6,990 nt of DNA from an uncultured Clostridia bacterium (GTDB lineage Bacteria > Bacillota > Clostridia > Oscillospirales > Ruminococcaceae), in contig CALERQ010000060.1 in NCBI GenBank assembly GCA_937907305.1, positions 1 through 6,990 of the forward strand, written 5' to 3'. The notes beneath the pieces are model-generated. The model worked only from the letters and a program-made list of their open reading frames with translations, did no database searches and had not been told where the DNA came from. Position numbers and translations under genes: made by a program. Shown here piece by piece: positions 1 through 6,156 of the stretch (its first letter is position 1; each line of letters starts with the position of its first letter).

Positions 1-766
1 CGGTGTTCCAACGCTCGGCATAGTCGCGGCGGGCATCGGCATAGGTCACCAGCACATCGACCTGACCGGAAGCCAGACGGGCAAAGGCGCTGGCGTAGGA
101 ATCGGACTGAACGGCGCTGGCAAGATCGGAGATGCCCTTGCCGTAATGATCCTGCAGCCACAGGGCGGGATAGATGTAACCGGCGGGGGAGGAAGTACCC
201 ATAACGCTCCAGTTGGCGCTGTTGAGGTCTTCCCAGGTCAGCTCTTCGCCGTTATTGACCTTGGCGAGCAGCTCCTGGCCCTTATCGGAGGGGCCGGCGA
301 TGATAAGAGCACGATAGGAAACAGCCTGCTTTTCGGAAGCTTCGGTGGGCTGGCCATCGTTCCAATCTTTGGCGTTATCGGAATCCTTGCTGAGGCCGTT
401 ACGGGTAGCGGTGAGGATGACCTCGGCGCCGTCATCATACAGAACATAGGTGCCGCCGGGGATGAGACCAACATCGATGGTGCCGGCTTCCAGACCTTCA
501 CCGACTGCCTCGTAGGTGGTGCCAACGGTGATCTCTACTTCGCCGACCTCATAGCCTTCCTTGGCCAGCTCTTCCTTGAGCATTGCCTTCAGAGGCTCGG
601 TGACGGTGATGATCTCGGCAGGCTCACGGGAAGGAACGAAAGCGACCTTGAGGGTCTCGATCTTCTTGGCATCCGTGTCATTGCCGGGGGTGGTGTTGTC
701 GCCGCAGCCGACCATCATGCTGAGGATCATGACGACTACCAGCAAAAACGCAAACAGCTTTTTCAT
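1..766 (-). CDS. phnD: PhnD-type phosphate/phosphite/phosphonate ABC transporter substrate-binding lipoprotein, 3' end outside window
   Basis: Extracytoplasmic lipoprotein that would capture a phosphorus oxyanion or alkylphosphonate and hand it to an ABC permease. Reading the minus strand from ATG 764-766 gives 255 codons with no stop before the window edge. The family is usually around 300-340 residues, so the C-terminal portion is missing here. Residues 1-20 form a lipoprotein signal (MKKLF start, hydrophobic core, MVGC lipobox) with Cys21 as lipidation site. The mature part starts with the typical first strand and helix (KVAFVPSREPAEI, residues 40-52). It continues with GTTYEAVGEGLEAGTIDVGL (82-101) and the ligand-loop-like SSPAGYIYP (192-200), then VDVLVTYADARRDYAERW (236-253). 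GGAGG at 775-779 lies 8 bases before the start. Glycine is encoded only by GGC and GGT, suggesting high expression. The phn transport family is clear; the exact ligand cannot be read from sequence. Confidence 0.92.
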   Translation of the reverse strand, partial: MKKLFAFLLVVVMILSMMVGCGDNTTPGNDTDAKKIETLKVAFVPSREPAEIITVTEPLKAMLKEELAKEGYEVGEVEITVGTTYEAVGEGLEAGTIDVGLIPGGTYVLYDDGAEVILTATRNGLSKDSDNAKDWNDGQPTEASEKQAVSYRALIIAGPSDKGQELLAKVNNGEELTWEDLNSANWSVMGTSSPAGYIYPALWLQDHYGKGISDLASAVQSDSYASAFARLASGQVDVLVTYADARRDYAERWNT

Positions 767-774
767 TTGTTTTT

Positions 775-797
775 CCTCCATAATGATTCTTCATTAT
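775..797 (-). promoter_or_regulatory. Hairpin abutting the ribosome binding site of the PhnD-type gene
   Basis: A perfect 7-base inverted repeat, ATAATGA-N4-TCATTAT (780-797), ends at the first base of the TGGAGG ribosome site (775-780 on the minus strand). In the transcript this would be a small AU-rich stem-loop directly in front of the Shine-Dalgarno. It could modulate translation or transcript stability, or serve as a DNA operator. The structure is seen; a regulatory role is inferred, and the stem is weak because it is nearly all A-U. Confidence 0.4.
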
Positions 798-804
798 CCT
801 TTTT

Positions 805-821
805 GCCCGCGGAGTGCGGGC
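805..821 (-). promoter_or_regulatory. GC-rich stem-loop in the PhnD-type gene leader
   Basis: GCCCGC and GCGGGC pair as a perfect 6-base stem with a 5-base loop. In the minus-strand transcript the stem is followed by a run of A, not U, so it is not an intrinsic terminator for this gene. It sits about 40-55 bases before the start codon and would be a stable element of the 5' leader, for instance protecting an abundant mRNA or forming part of a larger fold. Confidence 0.4.
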
Positions 822-864
822 AGCTGACGGTGCAGCAAACCGGGCAGCCTGCTACACTATCTAA

Positions 865-873
865 AGTATAACA
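865..873 (-). promoter_or_regulatory. Extended -10 promoter of the PhnD-type gene
   Basis: The minus strand reads TGTTATACT, an extended -10 element (TGn plus TATACT, one mismatch to TATAAT). No good -35 hexamer lies 16-18 bases upstream, which is common for extended -10 promoters. Transcription would begin near base 858, giving a leader of about 90 bases. This promoter suggests the transporter operon can be expressed independently of the upstream regulator gene. Confidence 0.55.
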
Positions 874-920
874 TGCTGCCCCGCGAAATTTTTTTCTGTT
901 TTCGTAAAAAAAGTATTATC

Positions 921-1670
921 TTACGGCCGGCGGTCACGGTCAAAGTAGATGGCGATGAGATCCTCGAAGGCCAGAATAACATGGCCGAAGAAGGGATTGG
1001 GCAGGCTGCCGACCAGCGTCTGCTTGGAGCCATCAATGACAAAAACAATATCGGCAAGCCGGGCCAGCGCGGAATCCCCGCGCTTGGTAAAGGCCATGAT
1101 CTTGTGGCCGTGCTGCTGGGCGTGACGCACATCATTAAGCACCGGCTCGGTCTCGCCGCTTTGGCTGATGGCAAACATCACCGAGGGTTCGCTGCCGCCG
1201 GGCAGGTGATGGGCATCCTGGAAGAGCATATAATCATAGAAATGGACATTATTGAACACCATAAAGCCGCAGATGGAAAGCCGCTGTGCGATGTAGGAGC
1301 CGACGATATTGGAAAAGCCGGCGCCGGTGGTGAACATCTTCTCCTGGCGGGAGGCTTTGAGCAATCCGCAGAAATCATTGATGAGGGCATCCGAGTAGTT
1401 ATCAATGAGGCTTTTGAGATTTTCGGCATTGCGGCGTTCATCCCGGCCGTTCAGCTGGCGGCTGAGATAATAGTACAGCTCGCTGTACCCCTCAAAGCCC
1501 AGCCGCTTGCACATTTTGACGATGGTGGCAGTGGAGACAAAATTTTCGGTGGCGATCTGCTGGATGCCGACCCGTTTTTCCCCGCGTTCCAGGTGCGCGG
1601 CTATACTGGTGATGATCTTCTGCTCGTCTTCCGAGAGCAGATTGGTAAGTAAGAAATAATTATCGCCCAT
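921..1670 (-). CDS. RpiR/MurR-family transcriptional regulator (HTH plus SIS domain)
   Basis: A 249-residue DNA-binding regulator. Residues about 1-75 form the RpiR-type helix-turn-helix, with the helices around IQQIATENFVSTATIVKMCK (36-55) and the family-typical RLGFEGYSEL following. Residues about 108-240 form a SIS (sugar isomerase) fold, including FTTGAGFSNIVGSYIAQRL (113-131) and the phosphosugar-loop-like SQSGETEPV (169-177). Members usually sense phosphorylated sugars or amino sugars and repress or activate nearby catabolic or wall-recycling genes. The start at 1670 is set by GGAAAGGA (minus strand, 1680-1687), 9 bases upstream; an ATG at 1680 is out of frame. It is divergent from the amidase lipoprotein gene and upstream of the PhnD-type gene, so either could be its target. 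The effector is unknown. Length is a little short for the family but complete. Confidence 0.9.
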   Translation of the reverse strand: MGDNYFLLTNLLSEDEQKIITSIAAHLERGEKRVGIQQIATENFVSTATIVKMCKRLGFEGYSELYYYLSRQLNGRDERRNAENLKSLIDNYSDALINDFCGLLKASRQEKMFTTGAGFSNIVGSYIAQRLSICGFMVFNNVHFYDYMLFQDAHHLPGGSEPSVMFAISQSGETEPVLNDVRHAQQHGHKIMAFTKRGDSALARLADIVFVIDGSKQTLVGSLPNPFFGHVILAFEDLIAIYFDRDRRP

Positions 1671-1703
1671 GCGCTGGCATCCTTTCCGCGGTTGATTTTA
1701 TAC

Positions 1704-1732
1704 ATTATAACACCTTGTTCGGCAGAGTTCTA
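1704..1732 (-). promoter_or_regulatory. Promoter of the RpiR-family regulator gene
   Basis: On the minus strand a perfect TATAAT (1704-1709) is preceded by TGT, making a complete extended -10 element (1704-1712). Seventeen bases upstream is TAGAAC (1727-1732), a weak -35 matching TTGACA at three of six positions. Transcription would start near 1697, leaving a leader of about 25-30 bases that just contains the ribosome site. Confidence 0.65.
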
Positions 1733-1830
1733 CCGGTATATTGTAAAATCGAACGGTGCAAAGGGGGAAAAATCCCATGAACTTTATGTGAATTTTACGG
1801 ATGAGGGCTTGCCTTAAAGTTAGCTTTAGG

Positions 1831-1850
1831 TTGTAAAATACAATTATATT
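1831..1850 (+). promoter_or_regulatory. Probable promoter/operator region of the amidase lipoprotein gene
   Basis: AT-rich block 25-45 bases before the start codon. It has overlapping -10-like hexamers (TAAAAT 1834-1839, TACAAT 1839-1844, TATATT 1845-1850), none paired with a convincing -35. The perfect inverted repeat TTGTA-AAA-TACAA occupies 1831-1843, overlapping the first two. A regulator bound there would block or tune transcription; the divergent RpiR-type protein is the obvious candidate. The repeat is seen; promoter placement and operator role are inferred. Confidence 0.4.
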
Positions 1851-1875
1851 AGACTCTCCCGAAAGGAGTAAGACG

Positions 1876-3102
1876 ATGAAAATCCCCAAGATAAATTATA
1901 GAATAGCGGTATTGCTGTTGGCGCTGACGCTGCTGGTGCTGGGTGGCTGCGGCGCTGCGCCAGAACAGACCATGACACCAACTGCCGAAACGGAAACACA
2001 GGAAGAAGCAAAAATCCCCGGGAGCGTGACGGTGACCGGAGAAGCCGCGGCGGAGCTGACCGAAGGGCAGCAGGCGGTAATCGTAGCCTTTATGGAGCGG
2101 TATTATCAATCCATGGGGCGGCTGGAGGTATTGGACTGCGGGGATCTCTTTAGCGAGGAAGAGCAGGTGACGATGCACCGGGATGTGTGGACATTGCTTT
2201 GCGAGATCCGGCGGGCCTCCCTGAGTGACCTGACACTGTTGGACTATGCGGTGACACTGAACTGCACGGCGGTGGAGCCGCAGGAGGACGGTACCGTGCG
2301 GGTGCGCACCGAAGAGGATACCGTGATGCACTTTGCGGCCAGCCCTGCGGCAGATAGCAAAATACTGGGGATGTTCCAGGGCTTTACGCTGGTGGGCAGT
2401 GAGGAAACAGGCTGGAAGATACAGCGGCACACCGCGTGGGATAGCGCCTATTATCCCTTTATGCGCTTCGTGGCGCGGGATAATGGGCTTTCCGAAGGGA
2501 CAAAGCCGCCCATAGAGGTGGGGTACAGCACCGTGGAGGAACAGCGTGCCCTGGCAGAGGAAAACCTAGCCGCACGGCTGGCGCAGCAGGGGCAGCAGGC
2601 GGAGCCGATGACGGCCCGGAATGTCTATGACCGAGAGGCGGCAGTGGCCTATGCCCGCCGCTGGGCTGGGGAGCGCAACAGTGAGTGGCCGGAATACGAC
2701 CGCTACGGCGGCAACTGTATGAACTTTGTTTCTCAGGCGATACACGCGGGCGGGGTGCCGATGGACACCACCGGCAGCGCCTGGTACTGGTTCGGGAACG
2801 GCAACCGCACCGCTTCCTGGTCGGGCGTCAATTACTTTGTGAGCTATGTGCAGGTGAATACCGGCGGCGGGCTGGTGGGCGATGCGGCGGCCCCCTACTA
2901 CACAGGAGAGCCTGGGGATGTTATTGCCATGGGCAACGACCATTTCCGCCACATCGTGATGATAAGCGAAGCGCTGACGGATGAAAGCGGCAATACCGTG
3001 GATTACCTCATTTGCTCGAATACCGGTGATCTGTGCGACTTTCCGGCTGGGGCGTACTTCTATACCTATCAGCAGCTTATCAAAATCTACGGCTGGAACT
3101 GA
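1876..3102 (+). CDS. Secreted lipoprotein with C-terminal Amidase_6 (cysteine amidase) domain
   Basis: A 408-residue exported lipoprotein. Residues 1-24 are a signal peptide with an LGGC lipobox and Cys25 as lipid anchor; a Thr/Glu-rich linker follows (about 29-50). Residues about 60-195 are an alpha+beta region resembling an NTF2-like module, with a helix around FMERYYQSM and later strands ending near GWKIQRHTAWDSAYYPF. Residues about 222-242 are a Glu/Ala/Gln-rich helix. Residues 250-408 match the Amidase_6 family: YDREAAVAYARRWA, YGGNCMNFVSQAIHAGGVPMD with probable nucleophile Cys281, a WSGVNYFVSYV segment, then GDVIAMGNDHFRHIVMIS with His359 (or His356) as probable general base. Substrates of this family are poorly known; peptidoglycan or a peptide amide is inferred. 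AAAGGAG (about 1862-1868) supports the start. It is followed by its own terminator and is divergent from an RpiR-type regulator. Confidence 0.85.
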   Translation: MKIPKINYRIAVLLLALTLLVLGGCGAAPEQTMTPTAETETQEEAKIPGSVTVTGEAAAELTEGQQAVIVAFMERYYQSMGRLEVLDCGDLFSEEEQVTMHRDVWTLLCEIRRASLSDLTLLDYAVTLNCTAVEPQEDGTVRVRTEEDTVMHFAASPAADSKILGMFQGFTLVGSEETGWKIQRHTAWDSAYYPFMRFVARDNGLSEGTKPPIEVGYSTVEEQRALAEENLAARLAQQGQQAEPMTARNVYDREAAVAYARRWAGERNSEWPEYDRYGGNCMNFVSQAIHAGGVPMDTTGSAWYWFGNGNRTASWSGVNYFVSYVQVNTGGGLVGDAAAPYYTGEPGDVIAMGNDHFRHIVMISEALTDESGNTVDYLICSNTGDLCDFPAGAYFYTYQQLIKIYGWN

Positions 3103-3112
3103 ATATCGCCAG

Positions 3113-3142
3113 GGCTTCCGTTTTGCCGAACGGGAGCCTTTT
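3113..3142 (+). terminator. Intrinsic terminator after the amidase lipoprotein gene
   Basis: GGCTTCCGTT (3113-3122) pairs with AACGGGAGCC (3129-3138) as a 10-pair stem with one internal G-U wobble and a 6-base loop, followed by TTTT (3139-3142). It lies 10 bases after the stop codon. It separates this gene from the strong promoter immediately downstream. The short U-run makes it a moderate rather than perfect terminator. Confidence 0.8.
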
Positions 3143-3158
3143 GCGTGCGGGCCGATTC

Positions 3159-3187
3159 TTTACATTCCGGGCAGTCAATGCTATAAT
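3159..3187 (+). promoter_or_regulatory. Near-consensus sigma-A-type promoter for the acyltransferase cassette
   Basis: TTTACA (3159-3164; five of six to TTGACA) is separated by exactly 17 bases from a perfect TATAAT (3182-3187), which is also preceded by TGC as an extended -10. Transcription should begin near 3194, about 32 bases before the start codon. This is the strongest promoter in the window and suggests substantial basal expression. No clear operator palindrome is visible over it. Confidence 0.85.
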
Positions 3188-3225
3188 TATCTTTTAGTGA
3201 CGAACAGGAAAGGAGGCGGCGCTGT

Positions 3226-5394
3226 ATGGGACTTCCCGCCCGTCTGGTACGCTCGCAGCTCAATTTCTTTAAGCCTTTTGTGGCGAATTGCTCGCTGGAG
3301 GTGACCCGTAAGGGACAGGATAAATTGGGTGAGCTGATGGAAGCGATCCACAAAAAAGATGTCATTGTGCGGGATTATTCGTTTGAGCGTTTTGAAGGCG
3401 CCTGGCTGATCCCGCGGGATGAGCGCCGCAGCGGAGTGATCCTATATCTGCATGGCGGCGGCTATACCTGCGGCGACCTGGACTACGCCAAGGGCTTTGG
3501 CGCGACACTGGCCGATGAATGCGGGATCAGGGTGTTTTGCGCCGCCTACCGCCTGGCCCCGGAAAGCCCCTACCCGGCAGCGGTAGAGGACGCCCTGGAG
3601 GCCTACCGCTACCTGCTGGAGAAGGGTTATGCCCCGGGGCAGATCGTGCTGTGCGGGGAAAGCGCCGGAGGCGGGCTCATTTGTGCGCTGTGCCTGCGGC
3701 TGAAGGCGCTGGGCATGGCGATGCCCGCGGGCCTTATTGCCATTTCTCCGTGGACAGATCTGACCTGTTCCGGGGAAACCTATGAGGAAAACCGCGAGGC
3801 GGACCCCTCCCTGACCGAAGAGCTGCTGCGCTTCTATGCTGATTGTTACACCGGCGGACTGACTCCCAAGGAGGAACCACTGGTTTCGCCGCTCTTCGGC
3901 GACCTGACCGGTTTTCCGCCGGTGCTGCTTTTTGTGGGTGGGGATGAGATATTGCTGGATGATACCCGCCGCCTGCACCAGAAGCTGATGGATGCCGGCT
4001 GTGAGAGCAAAATGATCATAGCGCCGGAGCGCTGGCATGCCTATGTGCTGTATTACCTCAATGAGAACATGTCCGACTTCGAGGAAATGGGTAAGTTCCT
4101 GAACCGGGTGATGGGCGGGGAACGCAAGCTGCGCTGGATGCAGCTGGATAACGCGGCAAAAATTTACCCCGCTGCCCGCCGCCGCAACTGGAACAACCTG
4201 TTCCGGCTTTCCGCTACCCTTTCCGAGACAGTGGATGTGCCGACCCTGCAAACCGCGCTGGATGTGACGGTACGGCGATTCCCCTCCATTGCCGTTCGGC
4301 TGCGCCGGGGTGTGTTTTGGTATTATCTTGAACAGATCCCGGCAGCGCCGGCCATTCAGCCGGAAAAGAGCTATCCGCTGGTGCATATGCCCTTTGATGA
4401 TATCCGCAAGTGCGCGTTCCGGGTGCTGGTGTACCGGGAACGCATCGCGGTGGAATTTTTCCATGCGCTGACCGATGGCACCGGCGGGACCATCTTCCTG
4501 AAGACTCTGTTGGCGGAGTACCTGTGCCGCCGGTATGGAATAGAGATCCCGGCGACCGATGGCGTGCTGCGCCGCCTGGACCCGCCCCGCGAGGAGGAGC
4601 TGGAGGATAGCTTCCAGAAGTACGCGGGCCGGGTGGAGGCCAGCCGAAAAGAGGCGACAGCTTATCACCTAAGCGGGACACCGGAACCGGATGGCTACCT
4701 GGACCTGACCACGCTGATGGTGCCGGCCGCCGAGCTGAAAGCAAAAGCCAGGGAATACGGTGTAACAGTAACGGAGCTGCTGTGCACCGCTATGATGAAG
4801 GCGATCCTGAACCTGCAGGCTAAAAAGGTACCGAACCGCCGGCGCCGCCGCCCGGTAAAGGTGCTGGTACCGGTGAATCTGCGCGGGCTGTTCCCCAGTC
4901 AGTCTCTGCGGAATTTTGCCCAGTATGTTACGCCGGAGGCAGATCCCCGCCTGGGGGATTACACCCTGGAGGAGCTGTGCCGCATTGTGCATCACCGCAT
5001 GGGGCTGGAGGTCACCCGTAAGAATATGAGTGCCCGCATTGCAACCAATGTAAACAGCGAGCGCATTCCTATCCTTAAGGTGATGCCGCTGTTTATCAAA
5101 AATTTCGCGATGAAGATGGTATTTGATGCTGTAGGCGAGTGCAAGAGCTGCCTATGTATGTCCAACCTGGGTGTGGTACAGGTGCCGGATGCTATGCGGT
5201 CATATATCCGCCGGATGGATTTTATCATTGGTGTGCAGGCCAAGGCGCCGCACAACTGCGGGATCATCACCTGGGGCGATACCGTTTATATCAATATGAT
5301 CCGCAATATCCAGGAGCCGGAGCTGGAGCGGCATTTCTATGAGGTGCTGCACTGGATGGGCCTGCCGGTAAAAGCGGAAAGCAACGGGCGCTGA
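3226..5394 (+). CDS. Fused HSL-type alpha/beta hydrolase and HxxxDG acyltransferase (condensation/alcohol-acetyltransferase-like)
   Basis: A 722-residue two-domain enzyme without signal peptide, so probably cytoplasmic. Residues about 1-300 form a hormone-sensitive-lipase-type esterase: oxyanion motif HGGG (76-79), nucleophile Ser146 in GESAGG, probable acid Asp240 in GGDEILLDD, and probable base His271 in ERWHAYVLY, so the triad looks intact. Residues about 303-722 form an acyltransferase of the condensation/PapA/alcohol-acetyltransferase fold: opening MQLDNAAKIYPAARR, catalytic-type HALTDG with His413 and Asp417, and SNLG at 646-649. In relatives as I recall them the two activities are usually separate, adjacent proteins. 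Here they read through in one frame, with no ribosome site placed for an internal start at Met305. Acyl donor and acceptor are unknown; it could move acyl groups between an ester or thioester and an alcohol or amine. AAAGGAGG lies 9 bases before the start. It leads an operon with the zinc-ribbon membrane protein. Confidence 0.88.
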   Translation: MGLPARLVRSQLNFFKPFVANCSLEVTRKGQDKLGELMEAIHKKDVIVRDYSFERFEGAWLIPRDERRSGVILYLHGGGYTCGDLDYAKGFGATLADECGIRVFCAAYRLAPESPYPAAVEDALEAYRYLLEKGYAPGQIVLCGESAGGGLICALCLRLKALGMAMPAGLIAISPWTDLTCSGETYEENREADPSLTEELLRFYADCYTGGLTPKEEPLVSPLFGDLTGFPPVLLFVGGDEILLDDTRRLHQKLMDAGCESKMIIAPERWHAYVLYYLNENMSDFEEMGKFLNRVMGGERKLRWMQLDNAAKIYPAARRRNWNNLFRLSATLSETVDVPTLQTALDVTVRRFPSIAVRLRRGVFWYYLEQIPAAPAIQPEKSYPLVHMPFDDIRKCAFRVLVYRERIAVEFFHALTDGTGGTIFLKTLLAEYLCRRYGIEIPATDGVLRRLDPPREEELEDSFQKYAGRVEASRKEATAYHLSGTPEPDGYLDLTTLMVPAAELKAKAREYGVTVTELLCTAMMKAILNLQAKKVPNRRRRRPVKVLVPVNLRGLFPSQSLRNFAQYVTPEADPRLGDYTLEELCRIVHHRMGLEVTRKNMSARIATNVNSERIPILKVMPLFIKNFAMKMVFDAVGECKSCLCMSNLGVVQVPDAMRSYIRRMDFIIGVQAKAPHNCGIITWGDTVYINMIRNIQEPELERHFYEVLHWMGLPVKAESNGR

Positions 5395-5401
5395 AGGCGC
5401 C
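5387..5401 (+). other. Small stem-loop spanning the stop codon of the fusion gene
   Basis: GGCGC and GCGCC form a 5-base stem with the TGA stop inside the 5-base loop. No U-run follows, so it is not a terminator. It sits 15 bases before the next start codon and may slightly affect translation of the downstream gene or mRNA processing; it could also be chance in GC-rich sequence. Confidence 0.25.
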
Positions 5402-5416
5402 AAAGGGGGAACAGCT

Positions 5417-6112
5417 ATGTATTGCGTTAAATGTGGCGTGGAGCTGGGTGACAGCGAGAAAAAATGCCCGCTGTGCGGCACTACGGTTTTTCACCCGGAG
5501 ATGGAGCCGCCCAAAGGGGACGGGCCCTACCCACCGGAGGAACACACCCATAAAGAAGTGAGCCGCAGCGGTGCGCTTTTTGTGGTGACGGTGCTGACAG
5601 TACTGCCCATTGTTATCTGCCTGTTATGTGATTGGCGTATCAATGGCGGTATTGTGTGGTCGGGTTATGTCACCGGCGCTTTGCTGATGAGCTATATCGT
5701 CATTGTGCTGCCGCTGTGGTTCCGTCGGGGGAATCCTGTCATCTTTGTCCCGGTCGATTTTGTGGCGCTGGGGGCTTACCTGCTGTATATCGATTTGGCT
5801 ACCGGTGGGCGTTGGTTCCTTTCCTTTGCTTTCCCGGTGGTGGGGGCGGCAGGCATTATTGTCACGGCAATGGTCACTCTGCTGCGTTACCTGCCCGGCG
5901 GGCATCTGTTTGTATTCGGCGGGGCGTTTATCCTCTCCGGCGGGCTGATGGTATTGGTGGAATTTCTTATCAATCTGACCTTTAAGATCCATGATGTTCT
6001 GCTGTGGTCCATTTATCCGCTGGCGGCCGGTATCATTTTGGGGCTGACGCTCATCATTATCGGCTGCTGCCGCCCGCTGCGGGAATCGCTGCAGAAAAAG
6101 TTTTTCCTGTAA
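5417..6112 (+). CDS. Zinc-ribbon six-pass membrane protein, DUF6320-like
   Basis: A 231-residue protein. Its N-terminus is a short zinc ribbon with CxxC pairs at Cys3/Cys6 and Cys17/Cys20. A Pro/Glu-rich linker (about 27-50) follows. Then come about six hydrophobic segments, roughly at 52-72, 79-101, 107-128, 132-156, 163-187 and 194-218, ending in a basic tail (RPLRESLQKKFF). The architecture matches what I recall as DUF6320, a Clostridia family of unknown function often next to alpha/beta hydrolase and acyltransferase genes; that assignment is from memory. It starts 22 bases after the fusion gene behind a plain AAGGGGG ribosome site, so co-transcription and probably joint function are likely. 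It may anchor the enzyme at the membrane or move its substrate or product, but no catalytic motif is visible. Confidence 0.82.
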   Translation: MYCVKCGVELGDSEKKCPLCGTTVFHPEMEPPKGDGPYPPEEHTHKEVSRSGALFVVTVLTVLPIVICLLCDWRINGGIVWSGYVTGALLMSYIVIVLPLWFRRGNPVIFVPVDFVALGAYLLYIDLATGGRWFLSFAFPVVGAAGIIVTAMVTLLRYLPGGHLFVFGGAFILSGGLMVLVEFLINLTFKIHDVLLWSIYPLAAGIILGLTLIIIGCCRPLRESLQKKFFL

Positions 6113-6129
6113 ATCATAAAGCTGTAAAG

Positions 6130-6144
6130 CGCCCGAGAAGGGCG
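6130..6144 (+). other. Short stem-loop between the membrane-protein and LysR genes
   Basis: CGCCC and GGGCG form a 5-base stem around a GAGAA loop, just before the GGGAGGG ribosome site (6144-6150) of the LysR-type gene. No U-run follows, so transcription should continue. It could reduce or tune translation of the regulator relative to the upstream genes; this is inference from position only. Confidence 0.3.
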
Positions 6145-6156
6145 GGAGGGACCCTT

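Noticed and set aside
800..821. GC hairpin beside a T-run as an intrinsic terminator
   Set aside because: On the plus strand the T-run precedes the stem; on the minus strand the stem is followed by A. Neither orientation gives stem then U-run.
146..871. 241-codon plus-strand open frame
   Set aside because: It is antisense to the PhnD-type gene and its leader. The minus-strand frame has a lipoprotein signal, ribosome site and family motifs; the plus-strand product resembles no protein I know.
888..915. Possible terminator after the RpiR-type gene (seven T and seven A tracts flanking a 10-base loop)
   Set aside because: The stem would be only A-U pairs with a large loop, and no GC stem precedes the U-run on the minus strand. 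Read-through toward the PhnD-type gene is therefore possible.
873..1652. 259-codon plus-strand open frame
   Set aside because: It mirrors the RpiR-type gene on the other strand, a common effect of GC-rich codon use. No ribosome site precedes it and the product has no recognisable motif.
1678..1680. Alternative ATG for the RpiR-type regulator
   Set aside because: It is out of frame with the regulator and overlaps the ribosome site itself.
4138..4140. Internal ATG (Met305) as a separate start for the acyltransferase
   Set aside because: The nearest G-rich stretch is about 20 bases upstream, too far for a ribosome site, and the frame is continuous with the hydrolase without a stop.
3442..4668. 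408-codon minus-strand open frame inside the fusion gene
   Set aside because: Antisense shadow of the hydrolase-acyltransferase gene, whose frame carries two sets of catalytic motifs. The minus-strand product is His/Gln/Arg-rich with no recognisable domain.
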